A stretch of 64,000 nucleotides of DNA from Vibrio toranzoniae (GTDB lineage Bacteria > Pseudomonadota > Gammaproteobacteria > Enterobacterales > Vibrionaceae), in contig NZ_AP025515.1 of the NCBI RefSeq assembly GCF_024347655.1, positions 1,240,001 to 1,304,000 on the forward strand, read 5' to 3'. Below are positions 54,140 through 63,188 of the stretch, piece after piece (positions within the stretch are counted from its first letter, which is position 1; each line of letters opens with the position of its first letter). The position numbers and the translations under genes were made by a program. Under the pieces are notes generated by a model. The model was not told the origin of the DNA and made no database searches. It was given only the letters and a program-made list of their open reading frames with translations.

Positions 54140-54967
54140 ATGAATTACCAATTGCTCGCTTTGGACCTTGATGGTACGGCACTCAGAAATGATCATACTT
54201 TAAACCCTTGGGTGAGAGACTATGTTCAAAAAATTGTAGATAAATATCATGTTGTGGTCGTTACAGGTCGCCACCATACTGCAGCAAAACCTTATTATGA
54301 CCAATTGGGTGTTACCTTGCCGATTATCTGTTGCAACGGTGTTTACCAATACAACTATGTAAATCAGCAGGTTGAAAGCGGGACACCAATTTCCCCAACC
54401 TTGGCTAATGCGTTCTTGCAACTCGCCTTTGACTATGACTTAAAAATAGTGATGTACACTGATTCTGGTATGGCGATTTGGGACCAAGACCCTATGCCAT
54501 ATATCTTACCTCTAAAACAATGGGCTGATAGTTATCCCATCGATAAACGACCTAATATTTATTTTGTGGAAAACCTAGTTCAAGAACAGCAAAGGGCGGA
54601 GTGTATTTGGAAGTTTGTGGTTCAAGGCCGTGCGGATAACTTCAACCAGTTTTTGCAAGAAGAGCTGATTACCACTCATTTTTCGGGTTCTATTTCAGGA
54701 ACCAATCGAATTGATTTAGCCGTTAAAGGGCACAGTAAAGGCCGAGCGCTACTGGACTATGCATCTAATATGTCGCTTGATATAAACCGAATTGTTGCGA
54801 TCGGAGACAATTTCAACGATGTTTCAATGCTTTCTATGGCGGGTTGTGGTGTCGCGATGCTAAATGCTAGCGAGAAAGTACAAAATTCCGCTGATCGGGT
54901 GACAAGCACGGACAATCAAGGAGAAGGGTTAGCTTTATTATTAAAAGAACTTTTTCCATTGAAGTGA
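54140..54967 (+). CDS. Cof-type HAD phosphatase
   Basis: A 275-residue HAD-superfamily hydrolase. Motif I is LALDLDGTALRND, motif II is VVTGRHHTAA, motif III is the lysine in VKGHSKGRAL, and motif IV is AIGDNFNDVSML. These match Cof/YidA-type sugar phosphatases. The ATG at 54140 begins just before motif I. Directly after araC, it may dephosphorylate sugar phosphates. Confidence 0.9.
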   Translation: MNYQLLALDLDGTALRNDHTLNPWVRDYVQKIVDKYHVVVVTGRHHTAAKPYYDQLGVTLPIICCNGVYQYNYVNQQVESGTPISPTLANAFLQLAFDYDLKIVMYTDSGMAIWDQDPMPYILPLKQWADSYPIDKRPNIYFVENLVQEQQRAECIWKFVVQGRADNFNQFLQEELITTHFSGSISGTNRIDLAVKGHSKGRALLDYASNMSLDINRIVAIGDNFNDVSMLSMAGCGVAMLNASEKVQNSADRVTSTDNQGEGLALLLKELFPLK

Positions 54968-55129
54968 AGCCGGTAAGCGTTAACTGGTAAATGACTCGCT
55001 CTGTAGCACTTTTTCTCATGTACTGGATGAAGACGCAGCAAGTAGTTGGTCTTCGGTGTCTATTGAGATAGTATTTTATAAGAAAACGCGCATAATCTTG
55101 CTATACAACACCTAAAGAAGAAATTACCT

Positions 55130-55516
55130 ATGACTACCTTTCAATACTACTTTCATCAACTGCCTTGCTTCGATTGTAAAAAAACAACCGTAAGTACTGA
55201 TCTGGGTTGGTTAACGCCTGCGATGAAAGATGATGCTATCGCACAAGTAACGGCGACGCTTGCGCAAGGTGAGGTGACGCCAGATCTTTCAGCAAACGTG
55301 GTATGTACGAAAGAAGAAGCTCGCGAGTACTTATTACTGAATTTTTTCGGTTATTCGGAAGAAGAGCTAGAGAGTGGAATCGAAGCGGATGATGAGAAAG
55401 AAGTCGCGGATGAAATCGTCGAGTTGCTAGAAGAAGGTAACGATACCATCACCTTTGAACATGAAATCGCACTGCAGTGCTGTGCAGACTGCGACGTTGA
55501 AGAAGAGTCAAACTAG
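55130..55516 (+). CDS. acidic cysteine-motif protein, unknown
   Basis: A 128-residue very acidic protein. Cysteine pairs at both ends (LPCFDCKKT and QCCADCDVEEE) could together bind a metal. The family is unknown to me, though it looks like a conserved chromosomal gene. It ends before a good terminator. Confidence 0.65.
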   Translation: MTTFQYYFHQLPCFDCKKTTVSTDLGWLTPAMKDDAIAQVTATLAQGEVTPDLSANVVCTKEEAREYLLLNFFGYSEEELESGIEADDEKEVADEIVELLEEGNDTITFEHEIALQCCADCDVEEESN

Positions 55517-55585
55517 CTCTAGACTCGGCACTCGCATTAAAGTCAGCGTGTTTATCAAACACGTATGATGTTTAAATGATGAAAG

Positions 55586-55621
55586 GCGTTAGCGGATAGA
55601 AGTTCGCTAACGCTTTTTTTG
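55586..55621 (+). terminator. intrinsic terminator
   Basis: A GCGTTAGCG/CGCTAACGC stem is followed by eight T. It lies between the acidic protein gene and the convergent lysR-type gene. Confidence 0.9.
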
Positions 55622-55656
55622 TATCTCTATGACTGACCTCTAAGCTGCGTTAGATC

Positions 55657-56589
55657 CTATGATGTTTTACTTTCTACAATGCCTTGTTCATTCAGTTGGG
55701 AAATGATCTCCGCAGTTTTCTCTCTGAATAAATCTCTTAATAAGCGTACGGTCGGTGTGATCGATTGTCGGCTTGGACACACTAACCATAGCTCCGTAGG
55801 TGTTGGCTTAAACGCGCGCATCACATTGACGACATCACCAGAAAGTAGCTCGCTTGACATATCTAGACAAGATTTTATCGCAACCCCTTTTCCCGCAACA
55901 CACCAACGTCTCACAAGGTCGGCGTCGTTCGAAGCTCTATTCCCTTTCAATTTCACTTTATGGTCTAGAACTCCATCATTAAATACCCACTCATCTTGCA
56001 AGATGTCATGGAGTTGGTAGAGCAACCCATTGTGTTGAGACAAGTCTTTGGGGTCATTTGGTGATCCCTTTTCAGCTAAATAATCAGGGCTAGCACACAG
56101 GATTCTGGGGACATCACAAATTTTAAAACCGTACATATTGGCGTCAGTCGGGGAGCCATAACGCAGCGCCATATCAACAGAGTCTCGATAAAAATCTATA
56201 TTACTATCACTGATGTTAGTGCGGAGCGCTGCGTTAGGGTATTCAAGTAAAAACTCATCAAGCCAAGGTGTGACTAAGTTTCGGCCTAGATCGGATGAAA
56301 GCGCAATACGAATTTCACCATCGACAATACCAAGCTCTTCGCGGATGTTGATCTTAGCTTGATCTAATATTTTTAAGGCTTGTTCACATTCCGGTAAATA
56401 ACGTTCACCTGCTGAAGAGAGCCTTAGATGGCGAGTCGTTCTTACAAATAATTCAGAGCCCAACGCGGCTTCGACACGTTTCACGGCGGCGCTTGCAGTC
56501 GCAGTGCGCATGTCAAGATTGGTTGCTGCTGCGGTAATACTGCGAAACTCCGCTACTTTTAAAATGACCTGTAAGTCTTCAAGAAGCAT
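55657..56589 (-). CDS. LysR-family transcriptional regulator
   Basis: A 310-residue regulator. The N-terminal winged helix (LQVILKVAEFRSITAAATNLDMRTATASAAVKRVEAALG) is followed by a LysR substrate domain. It is divergent from the betaine-type binding protein gene at 56835, with 245 bases between them. It may control that gene and the oxidoreductase gene. Confidence 0.92.
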   Translation of the reverse strand: MLLEDLQVILKVAEFRSITAAATNLDMRTATASAAVKRVEAALGSELFVRTTRHLRLSSAGERYLPECEQALKILDQAKINIREELGIVDGEIRIALSSDLGRNLVTPWLDEFLLEYPNAALRTNISDSNIDFYRDSVDMALRYGSPTDANMYGFKICDVPRILCASPDYLAEKGSPNDPKDLSQHNGLLYQLHDILQDEWVFNDGVLDHKVKLKGNRASNDADLVRRWCVAGKGVAIKSCLDMSSELLSGDVVNVMRAFKPTPTELWLVCPSRQSITPTVRLLRDLFREKTAEIISQLNEQGIVESKTS

Positions 56590-56834
56590 ATTATCTACCT
56601 GTATTTGACAATGTTTTAAACATTGTATTGAAATATTTTCTAATCACAAAGCCGCTTAATCCACCTTTATTCCTTCTAAGCTAACCTCATACACTTGATT
56701 ATCAAAATTTATTTGAAAATCATTCAAATATGAGGCTGTTTTTCATTAGTAATTTTCTCACTATCATTTTCCCATATCGACAACGTAGCGCAATACACAC
56801 TGTGTGGACGAAATCTACGATCTAGAGAGGCAAG

Positions 56835-57620
56835 ATGACTAAGAAAATCATAATGGGTGTCACGGATTTGTCGTTCCACCGTACAACGGCATCACTGGTT
56901 ACCAATGTATTGAAAGCGTTGGGGTTCGAGGTAGAGCGTATTTTCTCTCCTCATCAAGAAAACTTTGAGAAACTGAAAACGGGTGACGTTGACATGCTCT
57001 CTTCGGCTTGGCTTCCATCAAGTCATGGTATCTACAAAGCCGGTGTTGAGGAAGTCGAGCCATTGATCGAGCTTGGACTTCATTATGAACCTTATGCGTT
57101 GTGGGGGGTACCTAACTATGTACCCAAAGAAGCGGTGTCTGAAGTCGCCGATCTTTTGAAGCCTGAAGTCGCCGAGAGAATGAAAGCCCAAATTCAGGGG
57201 ATTAACCCAGGTGCTGGCATAACGCGTTTCTCGATCCAGATGATGAAAGAGTATGGGCTTAGTGATTCGGGTTATGAGTTTTTCACGGGTAGCGAAGGTG
57301 ACTGCTTCGATGCGTTTGAAAGTGCAGTCGCGAATAAAGAGTGGGTAATCGTGCCATTGTGGCAACCACAATTTCTGCATTATCGCTATGACATTCGGGA
57401 GATTAAAGAGCCTAAAGGTTTGCTCGGAATTGTTGACAGAGCGGTACTTCTTTTAAGGAATGACAAGAAAAGTTTATTCAGCGAACAACAGATTCAGAAG
57501 CTCGATTCATTGCGATTCTCGAACGATATTATTGCTGAGTTGGATTATAAAGTTTGCCGCGAAGGTAAATCACAAGATGCAGTCACACATGCTTGGCTGG
57601 TTGAGAAGGGCTTGATCTAG
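56835..57620 (+). CDS. OpuAC-type glycine betaine-binding domain protein
   Basis: A 261-residue protein of the OpuAC family (MGVTDLSFHRTTASLVTNVLKALGFEVERI, DVDMLSSAWLPSSHGIY, PGAGITRFSIQMMKEYGL, KEWVIVPLWQPQFLHYRYDI). There is no signal peptide, so it is cytosolic or its signal was lost, unlike usual binding proteins. No permease or ATPase is nearby. Binding of quaternary amines is inferred from the family. Confidence 0.85.
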   Translation: MTKKIIMGVTDLSFHRTTASLVTNVLKALGFEVERIFSPHQENFEKLKTGDVDMLSSAWLPSSHGIYKAGVEEVEPLIELGLHYEPYALWGVPNYVPKEAVSEVADLLKPEVAERMKAQIQGINPGAGITRFSIQMMKEYGLSDSGYEFFTGSEGDCFDAFESAVANKEWVIVPLWQPQFLHYRYDIREIKEPKGLLGIVDRAVLLLRNDKKSLFSEQQIQKLDSLRFSNDIIAELDYKVCREGKSQDAVTHAWLVEKGLI

Positions 57621-57775
57621 CCGCTATGTCGTCTGCAATACCGTTACATTTTTATGTTACCTAATAATGGTAATACGATTATCAAATATTAATTGGTAAT
57701 AATTCAAATATTAGACGGTTTATCTGGAATGGAAATTCACTAAGATTAACTTGTCGAATTCAAGGAGAAAGCACA

Positions 57776-58801
57776 ATGTCAGTACCATCAAAAATGAAAG
57801 CTATTGGATTTACTCAGTCACTTGCCATTACTGAACAAAAGAGTTTATTTGAGTTTGAAACAAACCTACCAGAGTTAAAAAATAACGACTTGCTAGTAAA
57901 AGTAAGCGCGACGTCAATCAATCCTGCCGATGCAAAAATTCGTATTCGCAATGCCAAAGATAAAGTACTTGAGCAACCGAAAGTGCTGGGTTATGACGCA
58001 GTAGGAGAAGTGGTTGCCAAAGGCCAAGACGTGGAAGGTTTTGAAGTAGGCGACCGTGTGTACTATGCGGGCGACGTAACACGTATGGGCGCTAACGCAG
58101 AATATCAAGCTGTAGATTACCGCATTACTTCTCAAGCGCCTAAGAGCTTATCTGACCAAGCTGCAGCTGTCATGCCACTTGCAACATTAACGGCTTGGGA
58201 GGCGTTATTTGACCGCCTTCGTGTTCGTCCAGAAGAGAAAAAGTCCTTACTGATTATCGGTGGTGCCGGCGGTGTTGGCTCCATAACCATTCAATTAGCG
58301 AAACAACTGACCAATCTTAACGTTATCGCGACAGCTTCAAGACCGGAAACCGAAAAGTGGGTAAAGGATATGGGGGCTGACCATGTTGTCAATCACCGTA
58401 ACCTTGTCGAGTCGGTGCGAGAGCAAGGCATTCAGCACGTCGATTACATATTTAATGTCGCCGATACCAAAGGGCACTGGGACGCAATGGTAGAACTGAT
58501 TGCACCACAAGGCATGATAAGTTCGATTGTTGAGTTCGATGGCGGAATCAACCTATCGGCATTACAAGGTAAATCTGCAGGCTTTGTTTGGGAGCTTATG
58601 TTTACCCGTTCACTGTTCAACACAGACGATATCCAGAAGCAGCAAGATATCCTATTCCAAACGGCTAATCTGATTGATGCGGGTCGCATTAAATCGACGC
58701 TTACTACAACGTTGCATGACTTTAGCGTCGAGACACTTAAAGAAGCACACCAGCGTATTGAAAGTGGTGCATCTATTGGTAAAACAGCTATCAAATACTG
58801 A
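57776..58801 (+). CDS. quinone oxidoreductase-type MDR dehydrogenase
   Basis: A 341-residue zinc-independent medium-chain dehydrogenase/reductase. SATSINPADAKIRIRNA, LGYDAVGEVVAKGQDV and the nucleotide-binding IIGGAGGVGSITIQLAKQL are clear. It should reduce quinones or enones with NADPH. AAGGAG precedes the ATG. It is followed by a short direct repeat of about 17 bases and a terminator. Confidence 0.9.
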   Translation: MSVPSKMKAIGFTQSLAITEQKSLFEFETNLPELKNNDLLVKVSATSINPADAKIRIRNAKDKVLEQPKVLGYDAVGEVVAKGQDVEGFEVGDRVYYAGDVTRMGANAEYQAVDYRITSQAPKSLSDQAAAVMPLATLTAWEALFDRLRVRPEEKKSLLIIGGAGGVGSITIQLAKQLTNLNVIATASRPETEKWVKDMGADHVVNHRNLVESVREQGIQHVDYIFNVADTKGHWDAMVELIAPQGMISSIVEFDGGINLSALQGKSAGFVWELMFTRSLFNTDDIQKQQDILFQTANLIDAGRIKSTLTTTLHDFSVETLKEAHQRIESGASIGKTAIKY

Positions 58802-58856
58802 TCTTGATAACTAAATACTGATCTTGATAGTTAAATAGTGGTCAGTTCGCATAGAG

Positions 58857-58905
58857 AAGCCCCTGAACTGAACTGACTTCTGATCGTTCAACAGGGGCTT
58901 TGTTT
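58857..58905 (+). terminator. terminator of the oxidoreductase gene
   Basis: AAGCCCCTG pairs with CAGGGGCTT around a 26-base loop, then TGTTTTCTT follows. Confidence 0.7.
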
Positions 58906-58958
58906 TCTTGTCATTCACTTTGCTTCTAGAGCCTTTTTGAGTTGAAGCTGGAATAAAC

Positions 58959-59225
58959 TTAATGTGAAGGTTTAGTAGCGAGTATTGCTAAGCAATGGTT
59001 GATGAAGTCTTCATAGTTAGATGCCTTATCGTATTCAATTTTCAATGAACCGTGGAACATCAGTGTCACTGTTACGTCTTTATAGCTTAACCAACAGGTG
59101 TAGCCATCATAATCGTGCCGAGCAGAAATTTCTCCCAATTGATATTGGTTATCCAGTTGCTTGCCAGATGAACGAATATAATCAAACACTCGAAGAAACT
59201 CTTTAGTTGTGATTTTGTTGTCCAT
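58959..59225 (-). CDS. DUF3081-like small protein
   Basis: An 88-residue protein with KEFLRVFDYIRSSGKQ, YQLGEISARHDYDGYTCWLSYKDVTVTLMFHG and a YDKAS tail, matching the pattern I know as DUF3081. The function is unknown. It reads toward the oxidoreductase terminator. Confidence 0.7.
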   Translation of the reverse strand: MDNKITTKEFLRVFDYIRSSGKQLDNQYQLGEISARHDYDGYTCWLSYKDVTVTLMFHGSLKIEYDKASNYEDFINHCLAILATKPSH

Positions 59226-60140
59226 ATATCGCTCCAGCTACGTATTCAATAAGAATTTATTAAGTGCTTGTATTTAAAATCATTACGGCTTAATTCGACA
59301 TTCCGATCACAAAAATATCTCTACGCGTTTTATATAAACCGCTTCTTAATTGAGCAAGGTGCTACTTCCGACTGTTCATTTTATTTCATCTACACTGAGT
59401 CGCTTTTTAGTTTATCCACTATTCTGCCATACACCTTAAATATAGCGCATGTCATAAACATGCATAACGACGTTGGCTCTAAAGATAACAAGGAGGGAAG
59501 TGTTGGAGGGAAAGTTCATAGAACAGCGCTTTATACCATTAATTTAGAAAAGTCTGTAATTTAGAAAAGTCACTGAGACGGAAATGCCCCAAAGTTTGTT
59601 CCAGCACATTCGTTTTAACAGCATTCTTGCTGATGTTGCTATACAGAAACTAATCGAAATCTCCTGTCAGGTTGTATGCGATGAGCAAGAGAAAGAGTTG
59701 TAGGATGTATACTGCCCGCAGTAATTTGCTCGCCAAGACCGAAACAAAGCCTGATTGGGTGTCTTTCGCTGACGAGGTCGAATGGGTCACAGATGATTTC
59801 ATGGCTAGCCGAAATGAGGCTTTCGATGAACCTAGTTTAGATTTGGTGAACCCAGATATTTTTTGCAAACCTCATATGTATAGCTGGGTCCATGGTGGTT
59901 AGTCCTTCTTGGTCGAAAGGTCTGATTATGGAACCGCTTTTAGTTCCCTTCTATTTTTATCCTGAGTTCAGATTAAGTAGAGATATACCATTTACGACTT
60001 CAACGAACTCAGACGTTATAGGTTTGCTGAAGAACAAAGTGAAGATAGGGGAGCTATATCAGAAAATAGTCAATTGCTCTGACAGATTGCAACCTAAACA
60101 CAACCGAAGCCGCCAAAACGACGACTTGGGTTTAGAGTTA
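59226..60140. other. degenerate or gene-poor boundary region
   Basis: Several short frames overlap (59268-59564, 59701-59902, 59892-60227, plus strand), but none has a convincing start site or a recognised relative. The one at 59701-59902 reads MYTARSNLLAKTETKPDWVSF and could be a small real gene. The region marks the change from chromosomal backbone to a GC-richer segment. Confidence 0.35.
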
Positions 60141-61183
60141 TCAATCAGCGTCAATGGCGGGGACAGGCATAAGAACGGCAATCGCAGCAGCAAACGAACC
60201 CACCGCCAACACGGCAAGCCAGACTGATCCCAGTGAATAAGCATAACCCGCAAGACCTGACCAGATCGCAACGCCCAAATGCATCATACTCATGCCTAGC
60301 GCCATCAAGGTGCCACGGTGCGAATCTGACAGCTGCACAGCAGGCAGACCACCAGTGCAGCTCGCATCACAGCACGACCGCTGCCCAAGCGTCGAATGGT
60401 TCGCGACATCACCATATTGCCCATCACACTGACACCACCAAGTACCGCGTACGTTAAGCCAACCAGTGCAATGTCCAGTTCAGTGGCATCACGTAAGCGC
60501 TGCCCCACCAGATTGAAGACGCCGATCCCCCCACCAAGGCCAAGTCCCATTGCCAGAAGCGCTCCGCGGGCGCCCGGAATCCGTAGCAGTTGCGCCATGG
60601 CAGGTTGATCCGGTTTAGCCGTTTTGTTTTTGGCGTAATGCGCACCGCCTTGGGCAGCGAGCAATGCTGCCACCATCAGTGCCGCTGCACCTAACACGAT
60701 AAACGCTGCGCGCCAAGACAGCCACTCTGTCAAAAAAGCCCCGATAGCCGGGCTGGTAATCATTCCCAAAGTCAGACCTGCCTGAACCAGAGTAATGTGC
60801 TTCATCGCTTTATCACCCGGTTGATCACCGGCCAATGCAAACGCGATCGGCAACATGCCGGCACTGGCTAAGCCAGTCATCACCCGCGTCAGTAAACCCA
60901 CATCGAATTGGCCAACCAGACCAGTAGCGATCGAAGAAAGACCGAACAACACACAAGCTGGCAACATGATGCGCAGCCTTCCCCATTGGTCTGATAAGCG
61001 ACCAAAGTACGGGGCGATAAACGCAATCGCCAAGCTGTAGGCGGTGATAAACAACGTGATCCGTTCTGCTGGCACGCCCAAATCCTGTCCGATGGGTTGC
61101 AAAATCGGGCCAAGCAGCAGCTCATCAGCCCCCACCAAGAACGAAATCAGGAACAACAACGCGGGTAACATTTTATTTGGCAT
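60141..61183 (-). pseudogene. MFS exporter gene with frameshift
   Basis: A major facilitator protein split over two frames. The first frame (60305-61183) holds the first nine or so helices, with MFS motif A near GRLSDQWGRLR. After about 290 codons it runs out of frame near 60330-60345. The rest (LSDSHRGTLMALGMSMMHLG to VLMPVPAID) continues in the next frame to 60141. If the shift is not a sequencing error, the transporter is inactive or truncated. Its start overlaps the ABC-F stop by 11 bases, so the two were coexpressed. Base composition is higher in GC than the chromosome. Confidence 0.8.
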
Positions 61184-62723
61184 CACACATCTCCATCTTT
61201 GCCATATCAATCACTTTATCCGGCCAGTCGGCCAGAAAGTCCGGCTCGTGCGATACCACGATCACCGTGCCAGCGTAGGTACACAACGCCCGTTTTAACG
61301 CCGCTTTTAAGTCGACATCCAAATGGGTGGTCGGTTCGTCAAGCACCAACACGTTTGATTTACTGACCGCCAGACACGACAACTTTACCTTGGTCTGCTC
61401 ACCGCCACTCAAACTGCGCAGCGGCTGCAAGGATTTACTGCCGCTGATGCCAAACTCCGCCAGCTTCTGACGCGCACTTTTGTCATTCAACTGACGACAC
61501 GATGCTCGCATCACCTGCATGGGAGTACTGTCCGGGTAATCCCAGTGTAAGTCCTGAGAAAAATACCCCCACTGAATGCCGTTGGCCTGTCGAATGTCTC
61601 CGGCAAGAGGATTGAGCTGACCGATCAGCGTTTTCAGCAGTGTCGACTTACCCAAACCGTTAAAGCCAACAATCGCCAGCTTTTCGCCACGCTGAATATC
61701 GAGATTCATCGCCGGTAACAAGACATGTTGATAGCCTATCTCAAGCCGAGTTGCGGTCAGAACCGTCTGGGCACTCAGAGGCGCGTGAGAAAAACTAAAC
61801 TCTGGCTGACTCTTTTGCTGCGGCTTGTTCACCCGCTCAACTTTCGCCAACTGCTTTTTGCGGCCGTTGGCTATCTTGGCGTTCACACCCGCACCGTTTT
61901 TGCTGATGTAGGCTTCAAGCTTGTCGATTTTCTGTTGTTGGGACTGATATTGCTTAATCTGGTTAAGCGTCTCCTGCTCCTTCTGCACCATCGCTTTTGC
62001 GTAGCCGCCTTTGTATTTTCGGATCTGTTGATGGTCAATGTCGCATATGCCATTGGCAATCCGATTCAGAAATGCCGTGTCATGCGATATCACCATAAAC
62101 GTACCTGAATATTGATTGAGAAACTCCGCCAGCCAGGTCACGTGATCCGTATCGAGAAAGTTGGTCGGCTCATCTAGCAGTAACACATCCGGCTCTTCCA
62201 GAAGCAGTTTAGCCAAAATCACTTTATGCCGCTGACCGCCACTCAAACCACTCATGTTTGTGGTCATTCCAAGTGGCAGAATACCCAGCCCCGCCGCCAC
62301 CTGTTCAACACGATGAGTCAGGTGGTAGAAGCCTCCTTCTTCCAAAAGCGATTGCAGCTCTGCCGCGCGATTCAGTGTTGCATCGGACACCGCTGATGAC
62401 ATTTGCGCATAGAGGCGATTCAGCTCGCGATCCGCAGCCAGTAAAGGCGCATAAGCGGTCGCCATAAAGTCGAATACTGACAGCGAGGGATCAACCTCAA
62501 GGTGCTGATCTAGGTAGCCAACTTTTACACCCGGCTGCCAGAGGATGTCACCGTGATCCGGCAGATACTCACCTTGTAATAGCTTGAACAAGGTACTTTT
62601 ACCCGCACCATTTGGTCCGGTGACACCCAGATGCTCACCACGATGGAGAGCGAAATCGGCGTTTTGATATAAAACCTTGTCTTCCACCTGAAAGCCTAGG
62701 TGTTTGATAACTAATAAACTCAT
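61173..62723 (-). CDS. ABC-F family ATPase, likely ribosome protection
   Basis: A 516-residue soluble protein with two ABC domains and no membrane domain. Domain 1 has GPNGAGKSTLF, LSGGQRHKV and LLLDEPTNFLD. A charged linker follows (KQYQSQQQKIDKLEAYISKNG...). Domain 2 has GFNGLGKSTLLK, LSGGEQTKV and LVLDEPTTHLD. ABC-F proteins act in the ribosomal E site, and some give antibiotic resistance. The start at 62723 matches the usual MSLLVIKHLGF opening; a GTG at 62807 would add 28 residues spanning the leader hairpin. There is little Shine-Dalgarno sequence. The leader described below suggests induced expression. Confidence 0.88.
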   Translation of the reverse strand: MSLLVIKHLGFQVEDKVLYQNADFALHRGEHLGVTGPNGAGKSTLFKLLQGEYLPDHGDILWQPGVKVGYLDQHLEVDPSLSVFDFMATAYAPLLAADRELNRLYAQMSSAVSDATLNRAAELQSLLEEGGFYHLTHRVEQVAAGLGILPLGMTTNMSGLSGGQRHKVILAKLLLEEPDVLLLDEPTNFLDTDHVTWLAEFLNQYSGTFMVISHDTAFLNRIANGICDIDHQQIRKYKGGYAKAMVQKEQETLNQIKQYQSQQQKIDKLEAYISKNGAGVNAKIANGRKKQLAKVERVNKPQQKSQPEFSFSHAPLSAQTVLTATRLEIGYQHVLLPAMNLDIQRGEKLAIVGFNGLGKSTLLKTLIGQLNPLAGDIRQANGIQWGYFSQDLHWDYPDSTPMQVMRASCRQLNDKSARQKLAEFGISGSKSLQPLRSLSGGEQTKVKLSCLAVSKSNVLVLDEPTTHLDVDLKAALKRALCTYAGTVIVVSHEPDFLADWPDKVIDMAKMEMCDAK

Positions 62724-62735
62724 GTTTTTAAACCA

Positions 62736-62767
62736 TAAAAAAGGGGCCGGTAACAAGTACCGGCCCC
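62736..62767 (-). terminator. attenuator hairpin directly before the ABC-F gene
   Basis: On the minus strand a 10-bp GGGGCCGGTA/TACCGGCCCC stem is followed by a T-run ending 12 bases before the start codon. In this position it must stop transcription unless read-through is induced. Confidence 0.8.
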
Positions 62768-62807
62768 TGGAATCTGTATGATATTGATGTCTCTGATTTT
62801 CAGACAC

Positions 62808-62838
62808 AAAAAAGGCCGGTGATAAAGCATCACCGGCC
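62808..62838 (-). terminator. first attenuator hairpin of the ABC-F leader
   Basis: A GGCCGGTGAT/ATCACCGGCC stem of 10 bp is followed by six T. It lies upstream of the second hairpin, giving tandem terminators in one leader. Confidence 0.82.
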
Positions 62839-62919
62839 TACCTCTCTAACCATTACTTTCAGATGTCGGCTACCCTGCGCTGTTCACGCATTACAACATC
62901 TGATGAAGAGTTGGTTTAT

Positions 62920-63000
62920 TCAGGCTCCGAGCAACACTTCATCGTGTATTTGCGCGGAGCTCAGCCTTCTCACGAAGTTCTTGAACAGGATATAAATCAT
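62920..63000 (-). CDS. candidate 26-residue leader peptide
   Basis: An ATG-to-TGA frame on the minus strand beginning MIYILFKNFVRR and ending DEVLLGA lies upstream of both hairpins. An AGATGT/ACATCT inverted repeat lies between its stop and the first terminator. The order leader peptide, alternative stem, terminators, ABC-F gene is that of ribosome-stalling attenuators. The ribosome site is weak. Confidence 0.5.
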   Translation of the reverse strand: MIYILFKNFVRRLSSAQIHDEVLLGA

Positions 63001-63188
63001 GGTAGAGAGTCATCTATAAAAACACTTCGCGAAATGTAATATCCGGTAGGATGGAAGTCAATGATTAAGAGTGGTAGTGCAGTGGAAAAGTGAAATTAGC
63101 CACTAGATTATGGGGTTTGCTATACCCCAGTTAATCCGATTAACGCTAATTTAGTAATCCATGTAACTCAGAAATGTCCAAAAATAAG

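Noticed and set aside
58793-58836. Short tandem repeat after the oxidoreductase gene
   Set aside because: Two copies of an AAATACTGATCTTGATA-type unit; looks like a local duplication of the gene's end, with no functional sign.
59268-59902. Short plus-strand frames near the boundary with the ABC-F segment
   Set aside because: No ribosome site or family match; listed as a gene-poor region instead of separate genes.
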